Below the pieces are notes generated by a model. That model was not told the origin of the DNA. It saw only the letters and a program-made list of their open reading frames with translations, and made no database searches. DNA of 64,000 bases from Acetivibrio saccincola (lineage in GTDB: Bacteria > Bacillota > Clostridia > Acetivibrionales > Acetivibrionaceae). Position 1 is the first letter of the stretch; every line of letters starts with the position of its first letter. The stretch lies in assembly GCF_002844395.1 (NCBI RefSeq), contig NZ_CP025197.1, forward strand, positions 1,116,001 to 1,180,000, read 5' to 3'. A program made the position numbers and the translations under genes. Below are positions 49,273-58,609 of the stretch, one piece after another.

Positions 49273-49404
49273 TAAAGATACCTCCTTAAAAAACAAAAAA
49301 CTCCCCCATATTAAAACCTATTAAATTTTAACACGGAGTAAATATAAACACAAGGCAAATATTGCATAAAAAAACCATATAAATTACTTAAAATTTTATA
49401 TAAA

Positions 49405-50091
49405 TTATATAGTAGAAGCCACAGGTTCTCCAATTTCAAGCCCGTCCTCCCTGACTATTGAATCATAAACAAGTATTTCAACACCCTTACTTTTAGCTTT
49501 TTTCAGGGCAGCATCAAATTCAGGATCCATTTCTTTATTTGGGGTAAAGCATTTCACCCCCTTTAGCTGCACTAAAAAAAGTATATAACCTTTGTATTTG
49601 TTATTCACCACATCTATCATTTCAAGAATGTGCCTGGTCCCACGTACCGTAGGGGCATCAGGAAACATGGCTGTCCCGTCTTTTTCTAAAGTAACCCCTT
49701 TTACCTCTATAAAGCCTTTCTCCGACTTATTTTCAAAATACAAGTCAAACCTGGATTTACCAAAAGTCACTTCCTTTTTTAGCGTTAAAACATCTTTAAA
49801 ATCTTTAATTTTGTTTTGTAGTATAGCTTCGTACACCACATGATTAGGTGCTTGTGAATCAATATTAATTAAAGTATCTCCTTTATAAGCTGCAACTAAT
49901 GAATATCTGGTTTTTCTATTTAAATTAGAAGATTCTTCCAAAAATACTGTAGTACCTTTTACCAGTATTTCTTTACACCTACCTGTATTTTTAACATGAA
50001 CGGTTTCAGTTATACCATCTATAAGGACATTTGCAACAAATCTGTTGGGTCGGTTTATAAAAATCCCCTTTTTTATAGAATTATAATGCAT
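49405..50091 (-). CDS. sfsA: SfsA family DNA/RNA nuclease
   Basis: 228 residues. NRFVANVLIDG, HVKNTGRCKEIL, SRFDLYFENKSEKGFIEVKGVTLEKDGTAMFPDAPTVRGTRH match SfsA along its length; the last stretch carries the PD-(D/E)xK-like residues. Named for sugar-fermentation stimulation in E. coli; nuclease-like fold. Stands alone. Confidence 0.93.
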   Translation of the reverse strand: MHYNSIKKGIFINRPNRFVANVLIDGITETVHVKNTGRCKEILVKGTTVFLEESSNLNRKTRYSLVAAYKGDTLINIDSQAPNHVVYEAILQNKIKDFKDVLTLKKEVTFGKSRFDLYFENKSEKGFIEVKGVTLEKDGTAMFPDAPTVRGTRHILEMIDVVNNKYKGYILFLVQLKGVKCFTPNKEMDPEFDAALKKAKSKGVEILVYDSIVREDGLEIGEPVASTI

Positions 50092-50233
50092 TTTGCCTCT
50101 CCCATTTTACTTTATACATTTTATGTAATTACCATATAAAAATATTTACAATAAAACCATTATATCAGATTGAAAATTTTTAGCTATACATTTTACAATG
50201 ATTATTTTGCAATATTTATCTAAAAACAAAAGC

Positions 50234-50280
50234 AAAAAACCACATATTATAACAATAATGCGATTTATATGTGGTTTTTT
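50234..50280 (-). terminator. Terminator after the LysM-CAP gene
   Basis: AAAAAACCACATAT (50234-50247) pairs perfectly with 50267-50280; on the minus strand it lies 50 bases past the stop at 50331. Confidence 0.85.
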
Positions 50281-50330
50281 ACTTTTGATATCTGTTTGTA
50301 TTTAATTAAAACAAAAGAAATTAAAGGTAT

Positions 50331-50939
50331 TTAACGCTTGATAAACATTTGTGTCCAGTAGCATACACCCCTGGATGATTTGGCCAAACCTACTCCGATT
50401 TCATTATACGACGGGTTTAATATATTAGCCCTGTGTCCCGGTGATCCCATCCATGCTCTCATTACTTCTGAGGGTGTCCTTAGCCCCATTGCAATGTTTT
50501 CCCCGGCAGCTGAAAAAGAAATACCAAAAGATTCAAGCATTCTAAAGGGTGAGCCATAAGTCGGGGATGTATGGGAAAAGTAATTTCTGTCAATCATGTC
50601 CTGGGATTTATACCTTGCTACCCTTGAAACCTGCCAATTAGCTTTTAAAGCCGGAAGCCCTTTTTTGGCTCTTTCAGAGTTTACAAGCCTGATTACTTCG
50701 TTTTCAAGGGCTTTAATTTCATCAATATTAGGTACTGTTATTTTTTGTCCCGGATAAATAAGGTTAGGGTCTTTAATCTGTGGATTTGCTGAAATTATTT
50801 CACTTAGTCCAATTTGGTATTTTACAGCAATTTTCCAAAGAGTGTCACCGGGAACAACAGTGTGCTGCAAAGACTGGGCAAAAGTATTTGTACTTAATAT
50901 TAAAACAAATAATAGTGTTAGAATAATTCTTTTTTTCAT
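50331..50939 (-). CDS. Secreted LysM-CAP domain protein
   Basis: 202 residues. Signal peptide (KKRIILTLLFVLILSTNTFAQ), one LysM domain (HTVVPGDTLWKIAVKYQIGLSEIISANPQIKDPNLIYPGQKITVP) for peptidoglycan binding, then a CAP/SCP domain (EVIRLVNSERAKKGLPAL..ARYKSQDMIDRNYFSHTSP..GENIAMG..WMGSPGHRANILNPSYNEIGVG) with the conserved His/Glu sites. Similar to YkwD- and SafA-neighbouring proteins of spore formers; probably wall- or spore-associated. Confidence 0.92.
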   Translation of the reverse strand: MKKRIILTLLFVLILSTNTFAQSLQHTVVPGDTLWKIAVKYQIGLSEIISANPQIKDPNLIYPGQKITVPNIDEIKALENEVIRLVNSERAKKGLPALKANWQVSRVARYKSQDMIDRNYFSHTSPTYGSPFRMLESFGISFSAAGENIAMGLRTPSEVMRAWMGSPGHRANILNPSYNEIGVGLAKSSRGVCYWTQMFIKR

Positions 50940-51083
50940 ATAAAAATATCACCTCATGTAATATTTTTATATATAAGATTAATTTTTATGTAGTAAAAAT
51001 AATGTAAATACTTGCCCAACTGACTTTGCAGATGATAGGAACTGACATTTTAAAAATGTAATGAATGGAAAAACTTTAGAGGG

Positions 51084-51542
51084 TTATTCAAATTCAATGA
51101 GGTGGTCAATATCTTTTCTTAAAACTTGTGTCAGTTTCATAATGGTTTGAAATATTACTTTACAATCAGAATTCCAATAAGTGTCTTTACACTTTTCTTT
51201 AACAATTGCTGCAAAAAATTGAATTACGTTTAGGGTTTCTGATAGTAAAAACAAAGCTTCATGTTTAGTAAAAAATTCAGAACCATAGTCCTCATGATTG
51301 GATATCTGGACATGATCCTGGTTTTCAATTAAATCTGCCAAAAGCTTTTTAATGCTGTAAACATTTTTACGTGAGGAAGCAGAAAGATACGGCTTTGCAT
51401 GCTTGTAGCTTTTTTGTAATTCAGGAAGTAGATGGTGATAAATATAGTTTCCTAAATCCTTTACATCCAGCATTTCAATTTGATAAACTGAGTCTATTCT
51501 TGAAACATTCCAGTCAAGCCTTGAATTACATATGTCCTGCAT
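51084..51542 (-). CDS. Hypothetical helical protein, 152 residues
   Basis: ATG 51542 follows AAAGGAG at 8 nt. All-helical, with many Lys/His/Leu residues (DLGNYIYHHLLPELQKSYKHAKPYL, EALFLLSETLNVIQFFAAIVKEKC). No signal peptide and no recognised family. Divergent from the topoisomerase operon. Confidence 0.65.
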   Translation of the reverse strand: MQDICNSRLDWNVSRIDSVYQIEMLDVKDLGNYIYHHLLPELQKSYKHAKPYLSASSRKNVYSIKKLLADLIENQDHVQISNHEDYGSEFFTKHEALFLLSETLNVIQFFAAIVKEKCKDTYWNSDCKVIFQTIMKLTQVLRKDIDHLIEFE

Positions 51543-51870
51543 CAATACCACTCCTTTAATTTGTTAGCATTTTTTATTAGATAATTTTACAGGATTTGGC
51601 TTATACAAACCTGGATAACACTTACCGGAACGCGGCTTTAAAAACTGAAAGGTAATAAGGCAAGGATTTTTAGAGTCTAAGGTACATTATATTACAAAAA
51701 TATATATTTTGCAATAAGATTTTTCAATTTTTTTTAAAGTCTTGTATACCTATCCGGGGAAAGACTATGATACCAGCATCTTGACATAGGTAGCAGGTTT
51801 ATTATAAGCTAGATTTCAGGGAACTTTATTGTACGGGTGGTTAAAAATATATTGGGGTGGCTGAAAAATT
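51543..51870. other. Intergenic region before the topoisomerase operon
   Basis: No gene seen. It holds the promoter at 51781-51808 and short inverted segments (AGTCTT/AAGACT at about 51740-51768, TACCTAT/ATAGGTA further apart) that could fold in the leader. Confidence 0.5.
51781..51808 (+). promoter_or_regulatory. Promoter of the topoisomerase operon
   Basis: TTGACA (51781-51786), 16 nt, TATAAG (51803-51808), about 60 bases before the ATG. Confidence 0.6.
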
Positions 51871-53850
51871 ATGAAAAAACAAGATAAAAGAAAAAAATAT
51901 GGCAACAGCAGTATTACCTCTTTAAAAGGGGCTGACAGGGTAAGGTTAAGACCTGCTGTTATTTTTGGTTCAGATGGTATTGAGGGATGTCAGCACTCTG
52001 TATTTGAGATTCTTTCAAACTCCATAGACGAGGCAAGGGAAGGATACGGGAACACTATAGAAGTTATAAGGCATAAGGATTATTCAATTACCGTGAAAGA
52101 TAACGGAAGGGGAATACCCTTAGACTACAATGAGCAGGAAAAGAGATATAATTGGGAATTGGTTTTTTGTGAGTTGTATGCAGGAGGAAAGTACAAGAAT
52201 AATACCGGCGGAAACTATGAGTTCAGTCTTGGCTTAAATGGTCTTGGATGCTGTGCGACCCAATACAGTTCAGAATATATGGATGTGACGGTTTTCAGGG
52301 ACGGGCAAAAATTCACCCTGCACTTTGAAAAAGGTGAAAACGTTGGAGGATTAAAAAAAGAAGAATTTGACTATGAGAGGACAGGTACAATAATTAAATG
52401 GAAGCCTGATTTAGAGGTTTTTACAGATATAAAAATACCCCTTGAGTACTATACAGGCACTTTAAAAAAGCAGGCGGTTGTAAATGCAGGGCTGAAATTT
52501 ATTTTACACGATGAAGAATCAGGTGAGACTTTTGAATATTGTTATGAAAACGGCATAGTTGATTATATAAAAGAAGTTTCAGAAGGCAAAGAGTTTACAG
52601 AGGTTCAATTTTTTGAAAAAACAACAAAGGGAAGGGACAGGGAGGACAAGCCTGAGTATAAAGTAAAAATGGAGATAGCTTTTTGTTTTAACAATGAAGT
52701 AAATATGCTGGAATACTATCATAACTCCAGCTTTTTAGAGTACGGGGGTTCTCCGGACAGGGCTGTTAAAAATGCTTTTGTATATGAAATTGATAAATAT
52801 ATTAAGTCTTTAGGAAAATACAATAAGGATGAGTCTAAAATCACTTTTCAGGATATACAGGACAGCTTGATACTGGTAACAAACTCCTTTTCCACTGAAA
52901 CAAGTTATGAGAACCAAACAAAAAAATCCATAACAAACAAATTTATTCAGGATGCTATGACGGAGTTTTTAAAAGAACAGTTGGAAGTTTACTTTATTGA
53001 AAACAAAGCAGAAGCTGATAAAATAGCCGAGCAGGTTCTTGTAAACAAGAGGAGCAGGGAGAAGGCTGAAAGGACAAGAATAAATATAAAAAAGAAGCTT
53101 AGCGGGAATATTGACATATCTAACAGGGTGAAAAAATTTGTAGACTGCAGGACAAAGGATGTGGAAAAAAGAGAGCTTTATATTGTGGAGGGGGATTCTG
53201 CCCTGGGCGCATGTAAGCTTGGAAGGGATGCGGAATTTCAGGCTATAATTCCTGTCAGGGGTAAAATCCTCAATTGCCTAAAAGCTGAATATGACAGTAT
53301 TTTCAAAAATGAAATAATTGTAGACCTTTTAAAGGTTTTAGGCTGCGGGGTGGAAATTAAAACCAAGAGCAATAAAGAGTTTAACACCTTTGATATTAAC
53401 AATCTAAGATGGAGCAAGATAATAATATGTACAGATGCAGATGTTGACGGGTTCCAGATAAGGACTTTGATACTGGCTATGATTTACAGGCTGGTTCCTA
53501 CATTAATTTATGCCGGGAAGGTATTTATTGCCGAATCCCCGCTATTTGAAATAACTTCTAAAGACAAAACTTATTTTGCTTATTCTGATAAAGAAAAAAA
53601 TGAGATAGTAGCAAAATTAAAAGGCAAGTGTACCATTCAGCGTTCAAAGGGACTTGGGGAGAATGAACCTGAAATGATGTGGCACACAACTATGAATCCG
53701 GAGACAAGAAGACTTATTAAAGTTGTGCCGGATGATATTGAGAAAACTGAAAGATATTTTGATATACTATTAGGGGATGATTTGCAGGGCAGAAAAACAT
53801 ATATAGAGGAGAATGGGTACAAGTATTTAGATATGGTGGATGTAAGTTAA
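51871..53850 (+). CDS. Divergent type IIA topoisomerase B subunit (GyrB/ParE-like)
   Basis: 659 residues. GHKL ATPase part: HSVFEILSNSIDEAREGYG, VKDNGRGIPL, SLGLNGLGC. TOPRIM part: ELYIVEGDSALGACKLGRD and CTDADVDGFQIRTLILAM. C-terminal QRSKGLGENEPEMMWHTTMNP. Every core motif is present but many positions differ from housekeeping GyrB/ParE (SALGACK for the usual SAGGSAK). It forms an operon with the A subunit at 53917. Probably an extra, ParE-like paralogue beside a standard gyrase elsewhere. Confidence 0.88.
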   Translation: MKKQDKRKKYGNSSITSLKGADRVRLRPAVIFGSDGIEGCQHSVFEILSNSIDEAREGYGNTIEVIRHKDYSITVKDNGRGIPLDYNEQEKRYNWELVFCELYAGGKYKNNTGGNYEFSLGLNGLGCCATQYSSEYMDVTVFRDGQKFTLHFEKGENVGGLKKEEFDYERTGTIIKWKPDLEVFTDIKIPLEYYTGTLKKQAVVNAGLKFILHDEESGETFEYCYENGIVDYIKEVSEGKEFTEVQFFEKTTKGRDREDKPEYKVKMEIAFCFNNEVNMLEYYHNSSFLEYGGSPDRAVKNAFVYEIDKYIKSLGKYNKDESKITFQDIQDSLILVTNSFSTETSYENQTKKSITNKFIQDAMTEFLKEQLEVYFIENKAEADKIAEQVLVNKRSREKAERTRINIKKKLSGNIDISNRVKKFVDCRTKDVEKRELYIVEGDSALGACKLGRDAEFQAIIPVRGKILNCLKAEYDSIFKNEIIVDLLKVLGCGVEIKTKSNKEFNTFDINNLRWSKIIICTDADVDGFQIRTLILAMIYRLVPTLIYAGKVFIAESPLFEITSKDKTYFAYSDKEKNEIVAKLKGKCTIQRSKGLGENEPEMMWHTTMNPETRRLIKVVPDDIEKTERYFDILLGDDLQGRKTYIEENGYKYLDMVDVS

Positions 53851-53916
53851 TTTTAGTAAGTTAAATATAAGTAAGTTGATTTTAATCAGGGAATGTTTTA
53901 TAGAAAGGTGAAAAAA

Positions 53917-56100
53917 ATGTCTTCAAATAGTGTAATTGAGCAAAAAATAGTGGATACACTTGAAAGCAATTATATGCCCTATGCCATGAGTGTTATACTT
54001 TCAAGGGCAATTCCTGAAATAGACGGTCTTAAACCCTCCCATAGAAAACTTCTTTATACCATGTATAAAATGGGACTTTTGACGGGAGGAAGGACGAAGT
54101 CTGCAAATGTGGTAGGTCAGACGATGAAACTTAATCCCCATGGGGATATGGCAATTTATGAAACTTTAGTAAGGCTAACAAGGGGCAATGATGCACTTTT
54201 GCACCCGTATGTGGATTCTAAAGGTAATTTTGGAAAATACTACTCACGGGATATGAAATTTGCAGCACCCAGATATACAGAGGTTAAGCTGGATAAAATA
54301 TGCGAAGAATTGTTTAAAGACCTTGATAAAAACACCGTTGATTTTGTTGACAATTATGATGGTACAATGAAAGAACCTGTGCTTCTCCCAACTACCTATC
54401 CCAATATTTTAGTTAATTCAAACCAGGGGATAGCAGTGGGAATGGCAAGTAATATATGCAGTTTTAATTTAATAGAGGTTTGTGATGCTGCTATAGCATA
54501 TTTAGAAGATGAAGATGCAGATATTTCAGAACATCTCAAAGCGCCGGACTTTCCTTCAGGAGGGCAGATTATATACAATAAAAAGAATATTGAGAGAATA
54601 TATAATACCGGAAGGGGAAGTTTTAAACTCAGGGCTAAGTACAGATTTGATAAAGAAAATAACTGTATTGAGATTTTTGAAATTCCCTACACTACAACTA
54701 CAGAAGCTATAATGGATGGGATTATTACCCTTATAAAAGACAATAAAATAAAGGAAATAGTGGATGTAAGGGATGAGACAGACTTAAAGGGTCTTAAAAT
54801 AACCCTTGATCTTAAAAAGAATACAGAACCAGATATTTTAATGGAAAAGCTATTTAGATTTACCACGTTAGAAGACAGTTTTAACTGTAATTTTAACATT
54901 TTAATTAATGGACGGCCTAAAGTATTAGGAATAAAAGGCATTTTAAAAGAGTGGGTATTATTTAGGATTGAATGTATAAAAAGACAGATTACTTATGATA
55001 TTGGGAAAAAGTCTGATAAGCTGCATTTATTGCTGGGATTAAAAAAGATTCTTTTAGATATAGACAAAGCAATTAAAATAATCAGAAACACAGAAGAAGA
55101 TGCCCTTGTGATACCCAACTTAATGGAAGGCTTTGGAATAGACAGACAGCAGGCGGAATTTGTTGCTGAAATAAAACTTAGAAATCTTAATAAGGAGTAT
55201 ATTTTAAACCGAGTTAGTGAAATTGAAAGCCTCAAAAGCAGTATAGAGGAGCTTAAAGATACTTTAGGTAGTGAGAAAAAGATAAAAAAAGTAATAATAA
55301 AGCAACTTAAGGATGTGGCAAAAAAATACGGAAAACCTAGAAAAACTGAAATAATTCATGAAGAACATATTGAAGAGATAACTCATGAGAACTTAATAGA
55401 GGACTATAATTTAAAACTGTTTTTAACAAAGGAAAATTATTTAAAGAAAATACCCCTAACTTCTTTAAGGGGAAATCCGGAGCAAAAGCTCAAAGAAGAC
55501 GATGAAATAATTCAAGAAGTTGAAGGGCGAAATAAATCAGATTTACTTCTGTTTTCAAACAAGCACACTGTGTATAAATTAAAACTATTTGAAGTTGAAG
55601 ACTGTAAAGCCAGCAGTTTGGGAATATATTTGGCAAATCTTTTGGAGCTGGAAGAAGGGGAAGAAATTATATATATTACTGCGACGGATGAGTACAAAGG
55701 ATATATGATATTTGGTTTTGAAAACGGGAAAGTGGCAAAGATAGATTTGAAAAGTTATGAGACAAAAACAAACAGGAAGAAGCTTGCCAATGCCTACAGT
55801 GATACATCAAAGCTTATTTATATATCCCATATTTTAGAAGATGTTGAGCTGGTTGCATTTAGCAGCCTTAATAAAGTTCTGGTTTTTGATACTTCAAAAA
55901 TAAATCCTAAAACCACCAGGAATTCTCAGGGAGTGCAGGTATTAAAGTCAAAGAACGGAAGTACAATGACCGGCATAAAGGCTTTAGAAGATACAGGTAT
56001 AAAGGATTTTGATTATTACAGGACAAAAAATATACCGGCTGTGGGATATTATTTAAAAGAAGAAGATGAAGAAGATATACAGCTTAGAATTTTAGATTAA
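53917..56100 (+). CDS. Divergent type IIA topoisomerase A subunit (GyrA/ParC-like)
   Basis: 727 residues from ATG 53917 (GAAAGG upstream). The catalytic Tyr is in AAPRYTEVKL. The N-terminal winged-helix region KSANVVGQTMKLNPHGDMAIYETLVRL corresponds to the quinolone-determining region, but the E. coli Ser83 position is Met and Asp87 is Glu. A coiled-coil gate (about 350-470) and a beta-pinwheel-like C-terminal domain with KGYMIFGFENGKVAKIDL follow. Makes a heterotetramer with the B subunit to pass DNA strands; whether it acts as a gyrase or a decatenase cannot be told. Confidence 0.88.
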   Translation: MSSNSVIEQKIVDTLESNYMPYAMSVILSRAIPEIDGLKPSHRKLLYTMYKMGLLTGGRTKSANVVGQTMKLNPHGDMAIYETLVRLTRGNDALLHPYVDSKGNFGKYYSRDMKFAAPRYTEVKLDKICEELFKDLDKNTVDFVDNYDGTMKEPVLLPTTYPNILVNSNQGIAVGMASNICSFNLIEVCDAAIAYLEDEDADISEHLKAPDFPSGGQIIYNKKNIERIYNTGRGSFKLRAKYRFDKENNCIEIFEIPYTTTTEAIMDGIITLIKDNKIKEIVDVRDETDLKGLKITLDLKKNTEPDILMEKLFRFTTLEDSFNCNFNILINGRPKVLGIKGILKEWVLFRIECIKRQITYDIGKKSDKLHLLLGLKKILLDIDKAIKIIRNTEEDALVIPNLMEGFGIDRQQAEFVAEIKLRNLNKEYILNRVSEIESLKSSIEELKDTLGSEKKIKKVIIKQLKDVAKKYGKPRKTEIIHEEHIEEITHENLIEDYNLKLFLTKENYLKKIPLTSLRGNPEQKLKEDDEIIQEVEGRNKSDLLLFSNKHTVYKLKLFEVEDCKASSLGIYLANLLELEEGEEIIYITATDEYKGYMIFGFENGKVAKIDLKSYETKTNRKKLANAYSDTSKLIYISHILEDVELVAFSSLNKVLVFDTSKINPKTTRNSQGVQVLKSKNGSTMTGIKALEDTGIKDFDYYRTKNIPAVGYYLKEEDEEDIQLRILD

Positions 56101-56250
56101 TTTATAATTTAGGTTAATTTATAATGCATTAAAATAAATAATTGTACTGTAAATGAATAAACCCTAAAGTTTACAGCAAAAATGTATGATATATAAATAT
56201 AATGCAAAGAGTGTCAGGATAAAATAATAGAAGTATAGAAGGAGGATAAA

Positions 56251-57252
56251 ATGTATAAAATAACCTTAATACCAGGGGATGGTATAGGACCGGAAGTTGC
56301 ATTTGCAGCAAAGAAAATAATTGATTCTGCAGGTGTAAAAATTCATTGGGATATTCAAAATGCCGGAATTGATGTAATGGAGGAGTTTGGAACGCCTCTT
56401 CCGGGGCATGTTATTGATTCTATAAAAAAGAATAAAGTTGCTTTGAAAGGTCCCATAACAACCCCTGTAGGGGAAGGGTTCAGGAGTGTTAATGTTACTC
56501 TTAGAAAAGAGCTTGATCTTTATACAAATTTAAGACCGGTGAAGACTTACAAGGGGATACCCACCAGATATGACGATATTGACCTTGTCATAGTCAGGGA
56601 AAACACTGAAGATTTGTATGTGGGAATTGAACATATGGTGGGGGATGACGCAGCGGAGAGCATAAAAATATTTACACGCAAAGGCTGTGAAAGAATAGTA
56701 AGGTATGCATTTGAATATGCAAGAAGGGAAGGAAGAGAAAAAGTAACAGCAGTTCACAAGGCTAATATTATGAAATATACCGATGGTATGTTTCTTGCCA
56801 TTGCAAAGGATATAGCTAAAGAGTATCCGGATATAGAATTTGAAGAGATGATTGTTGACGCAATGTGCATGAGGCTTGTACAAGTGCCTGAAACATACGA
56901 TGTTTTGGTTCTTCCTAACCTTTACGGGGATATAGTGTCTGATTTGTGTGCAGGGCTTGTCGGCGGTATGGGCTTTGCACCGGGAGCCAATATAGGAAGT
57001 GAATATGCTGTTTTTGAAGCAGTTCATGGCAGTGCACCGGATATAGCAGGGAAAAATATTGCAAATCCTACAGCATTGATTTTATCCGGAGTACATATGT
57101 TAAGACATATAGGTGAAGTGGAAGCTTCAAACAAAATAGAAAGAGCTTTGTCCCGCGTATTAGAAGAAGGAAAAGTACTCACTAAAGACATAGGTGGGAA
57201 TGCGTCTACAACTGAGTTTACAGACTATATTATTTCTAAAATGTCTGCCTGA
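56251..57252 (+). CDS. Isocitrate/isopropylmalate dehydrogenase family protein (NAD-IDH-like)
   Basis: 333 residues, GGAGG before [16 protein letters not shown], substrate-binding Arg stretch [32 protein letters not shown], and [19 protein letters not shown] with [18 protein letters not shown]. The [13 protein letters not shown] pattern is typical of NAD-type isocitrate dehydrogenases, more than of LeuB. Distinct in family from icd at 40294. The stop lies 17 bases before the next start. Confidence 0.88.
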   Translation: MYKITLIPGDGIGPEVAFAAKKIIDSAGVKIHWDIQNAGIDVMEEFGTPLPGHVIDSIKKNKVALKGPITTPVGEGFRSVNVTLRKELDLYTNLRPVKTYKGIPTRYDDIDLVIVRENTEDLYVGIEHMVGDDAAESIKIFTRKGCERIVRYAFEYARREGREKVTAVHKANIMKYTDGMFLAIAKDIAKEYPDIEFEEMIVDAMCMRLVQVPETYDVLVLPNLYGDIVSDLCAGLVGGMGFAPGANIGSEYAVFEAVHGSAPDIAGKNIANPTALILSGVHMLRHIGEVEASNKIERALSRVLEEGKVLTKDIGGNASTTEFTDYIISKMSA

Positions 57253-57269
57253 AGAATTGGAGGATATAA

Positions 57270-58442
57270 GTGGTAGTTTTTGTTCCAGGTTTTCTTGGTA
57301 CAGAAATTTATGAAAAAGGGATTATAGATATAAAATTATGGCCTGTAATTGATCCCTTGCTGCACAGGAGGATGGCTCTCAACGCTAATGGAGAGCCTGA
57401 TACTGATTTTCATGGAAATTATACCACATATCCCGGAGAGGTATTTGAAACTTATTGGCCTTTTCTTGGAGGGCACAATCAGACTAAAATATTTTTAGAT
57501 AAATTGAGAGACGCAGGAATTAATGTGGTTAAGGTTCCTTATGACTGGAGACTGGATTTTTCCCATAAAAATACAATGAAGGCAGTTGAGGATGGAATTG
57601 ATTCTGCCCTGGCATATAGCAAAGGGAAGCCTGTTACAATAATTGCACATAGTGCAGGAGGGCTTGTGGCAAGATACTATCTATTGAAAAATCCGGATGC
57701 ACCGGTGGCAAATTTTATTAATATTGGTACACCTAATCTTGGAACTCCAAGGGCAATGAAAAGTTTAGTAATGGGGGATAATTTAGGTGTTCCCATACTG
57801 GTAAACGGGATTTGCAAAAAGATGGTGCGGAATATGCTTTCAGTGTACCAGCTTTTACCCGGAGAGACATTTGTAAATGTATATAATGAAATTTATAAAG
57901 ATTTCAATTATACTACTTTTTATTATGATGAATATAATAGCATTACAGATTACAATGCTACAAAAAAATATATAGAAGACAACTACAATGCTGATTTGTT
58001 CAGGCAGGGAATGCTTTTTAGGAGTGAAATTGAAAATAATAAGTTAAATGCTTCTATTAATGAATATAGATTTGTAGGATACAGGCGTTCAAATATTATG
58101 CAAATCATCAGAGAAAAAAGGGAAAAGGATGAAAAAGGCAGTATAGTTCCTTTTAAAATAAAAGAAGAGGATAAATACAAAATGCTTTTTGGTATCGGAG
58201 ACGGGGTGGTACCCATTAAAAGTGCCGATATGAATGATGATAATGCCAAAGTTTATTATTTTGACTTATCACATATGGGACTTTTATCTAACAGTGTGGT
58301 AAGAAGGCTTGAAGGCAGAGCGGTAAGAAAAAGGAATTATACTAAAATCCATGATTTAATTATTGATATTGTAAAAGGCAGGGAAGTTGAAAGTCCTGAA
58401 AAATTTCTCCCCTTTAATGTTAATATATCACAGCTGAATTAA
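57270..58442 (+). CDS. LCAT-like alpha/beta-hydrolase acyltransferase
   Basis: 390 residues, GTG start 6 nt after GGAGG. MVVFVPGFLGTEIYEKG with LWP is the lid/oxyanion region of lecithin:cholesterol acyltransferase-like enzymes; the nucleophile Ser is in IIAHSAGGLVARYYL, with Asp/His candidates in GDGVVPIKSAD and LSHMGLLSN. No signal peptide is visible. The family makes or breaks acyl esters of lipids. Co-transcribed behind the NAD-IDH gene; a functional link is not obvious. Confidence 0.82.
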   Translation: MVVFVPGFLGTEIYEKGIIDIKLWPVIDPLLHRRMALNANGEPDTDFHGNYTTYPGEVFETYWPFLGGHNQTKIFLDKLRDAGINVVKVPYDWRLDFSHKNTMKAVEDGIDSALAYSKGKPVTIIAHSAGGLVARYYLLKNPDAPVANFINIGTPNLGTPRAMKSLVMGDNLGVPILVNGICKKMVRNMLSVYQLLPGETFVNVYNEIYKDFNYTTFYYDEYNSITDYNATKKYIEDNYNADLFRQGMLFRSEIENNKLNASINEYRFVGYRRSNIMQIIREKREKDEKGSIVPFKIKEEDKYKMLFGIGDGVVPIKSADMNDDNAKVYYFDLSHMGLLSNSVVRRLEGRAVRKRNYTKIHDLIIDIVKGREVESPEKFLPFNVNISQLN

Positions 58443-58609
58443 TTACAGTTTAAATATCTGCAATCTACCATTAGATTAAGAAACCGGGCTTATTAAGAAA
58501 CCGGGCTGTAGATTAAAAATCAGAATGTAAATTTGACATATTGTAATGCAAAGTATCTGCATATGTGGTAGAATGATGACCGATGGGGTTTTTAGAAAGT
58601 GGTGAGGTT

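Noticed and set aside
56530-57027. 165-codon antisense frame over the NAD-IDH homologue
   Set aside because: Overlaps a conserved gene completely and has no family likeness.
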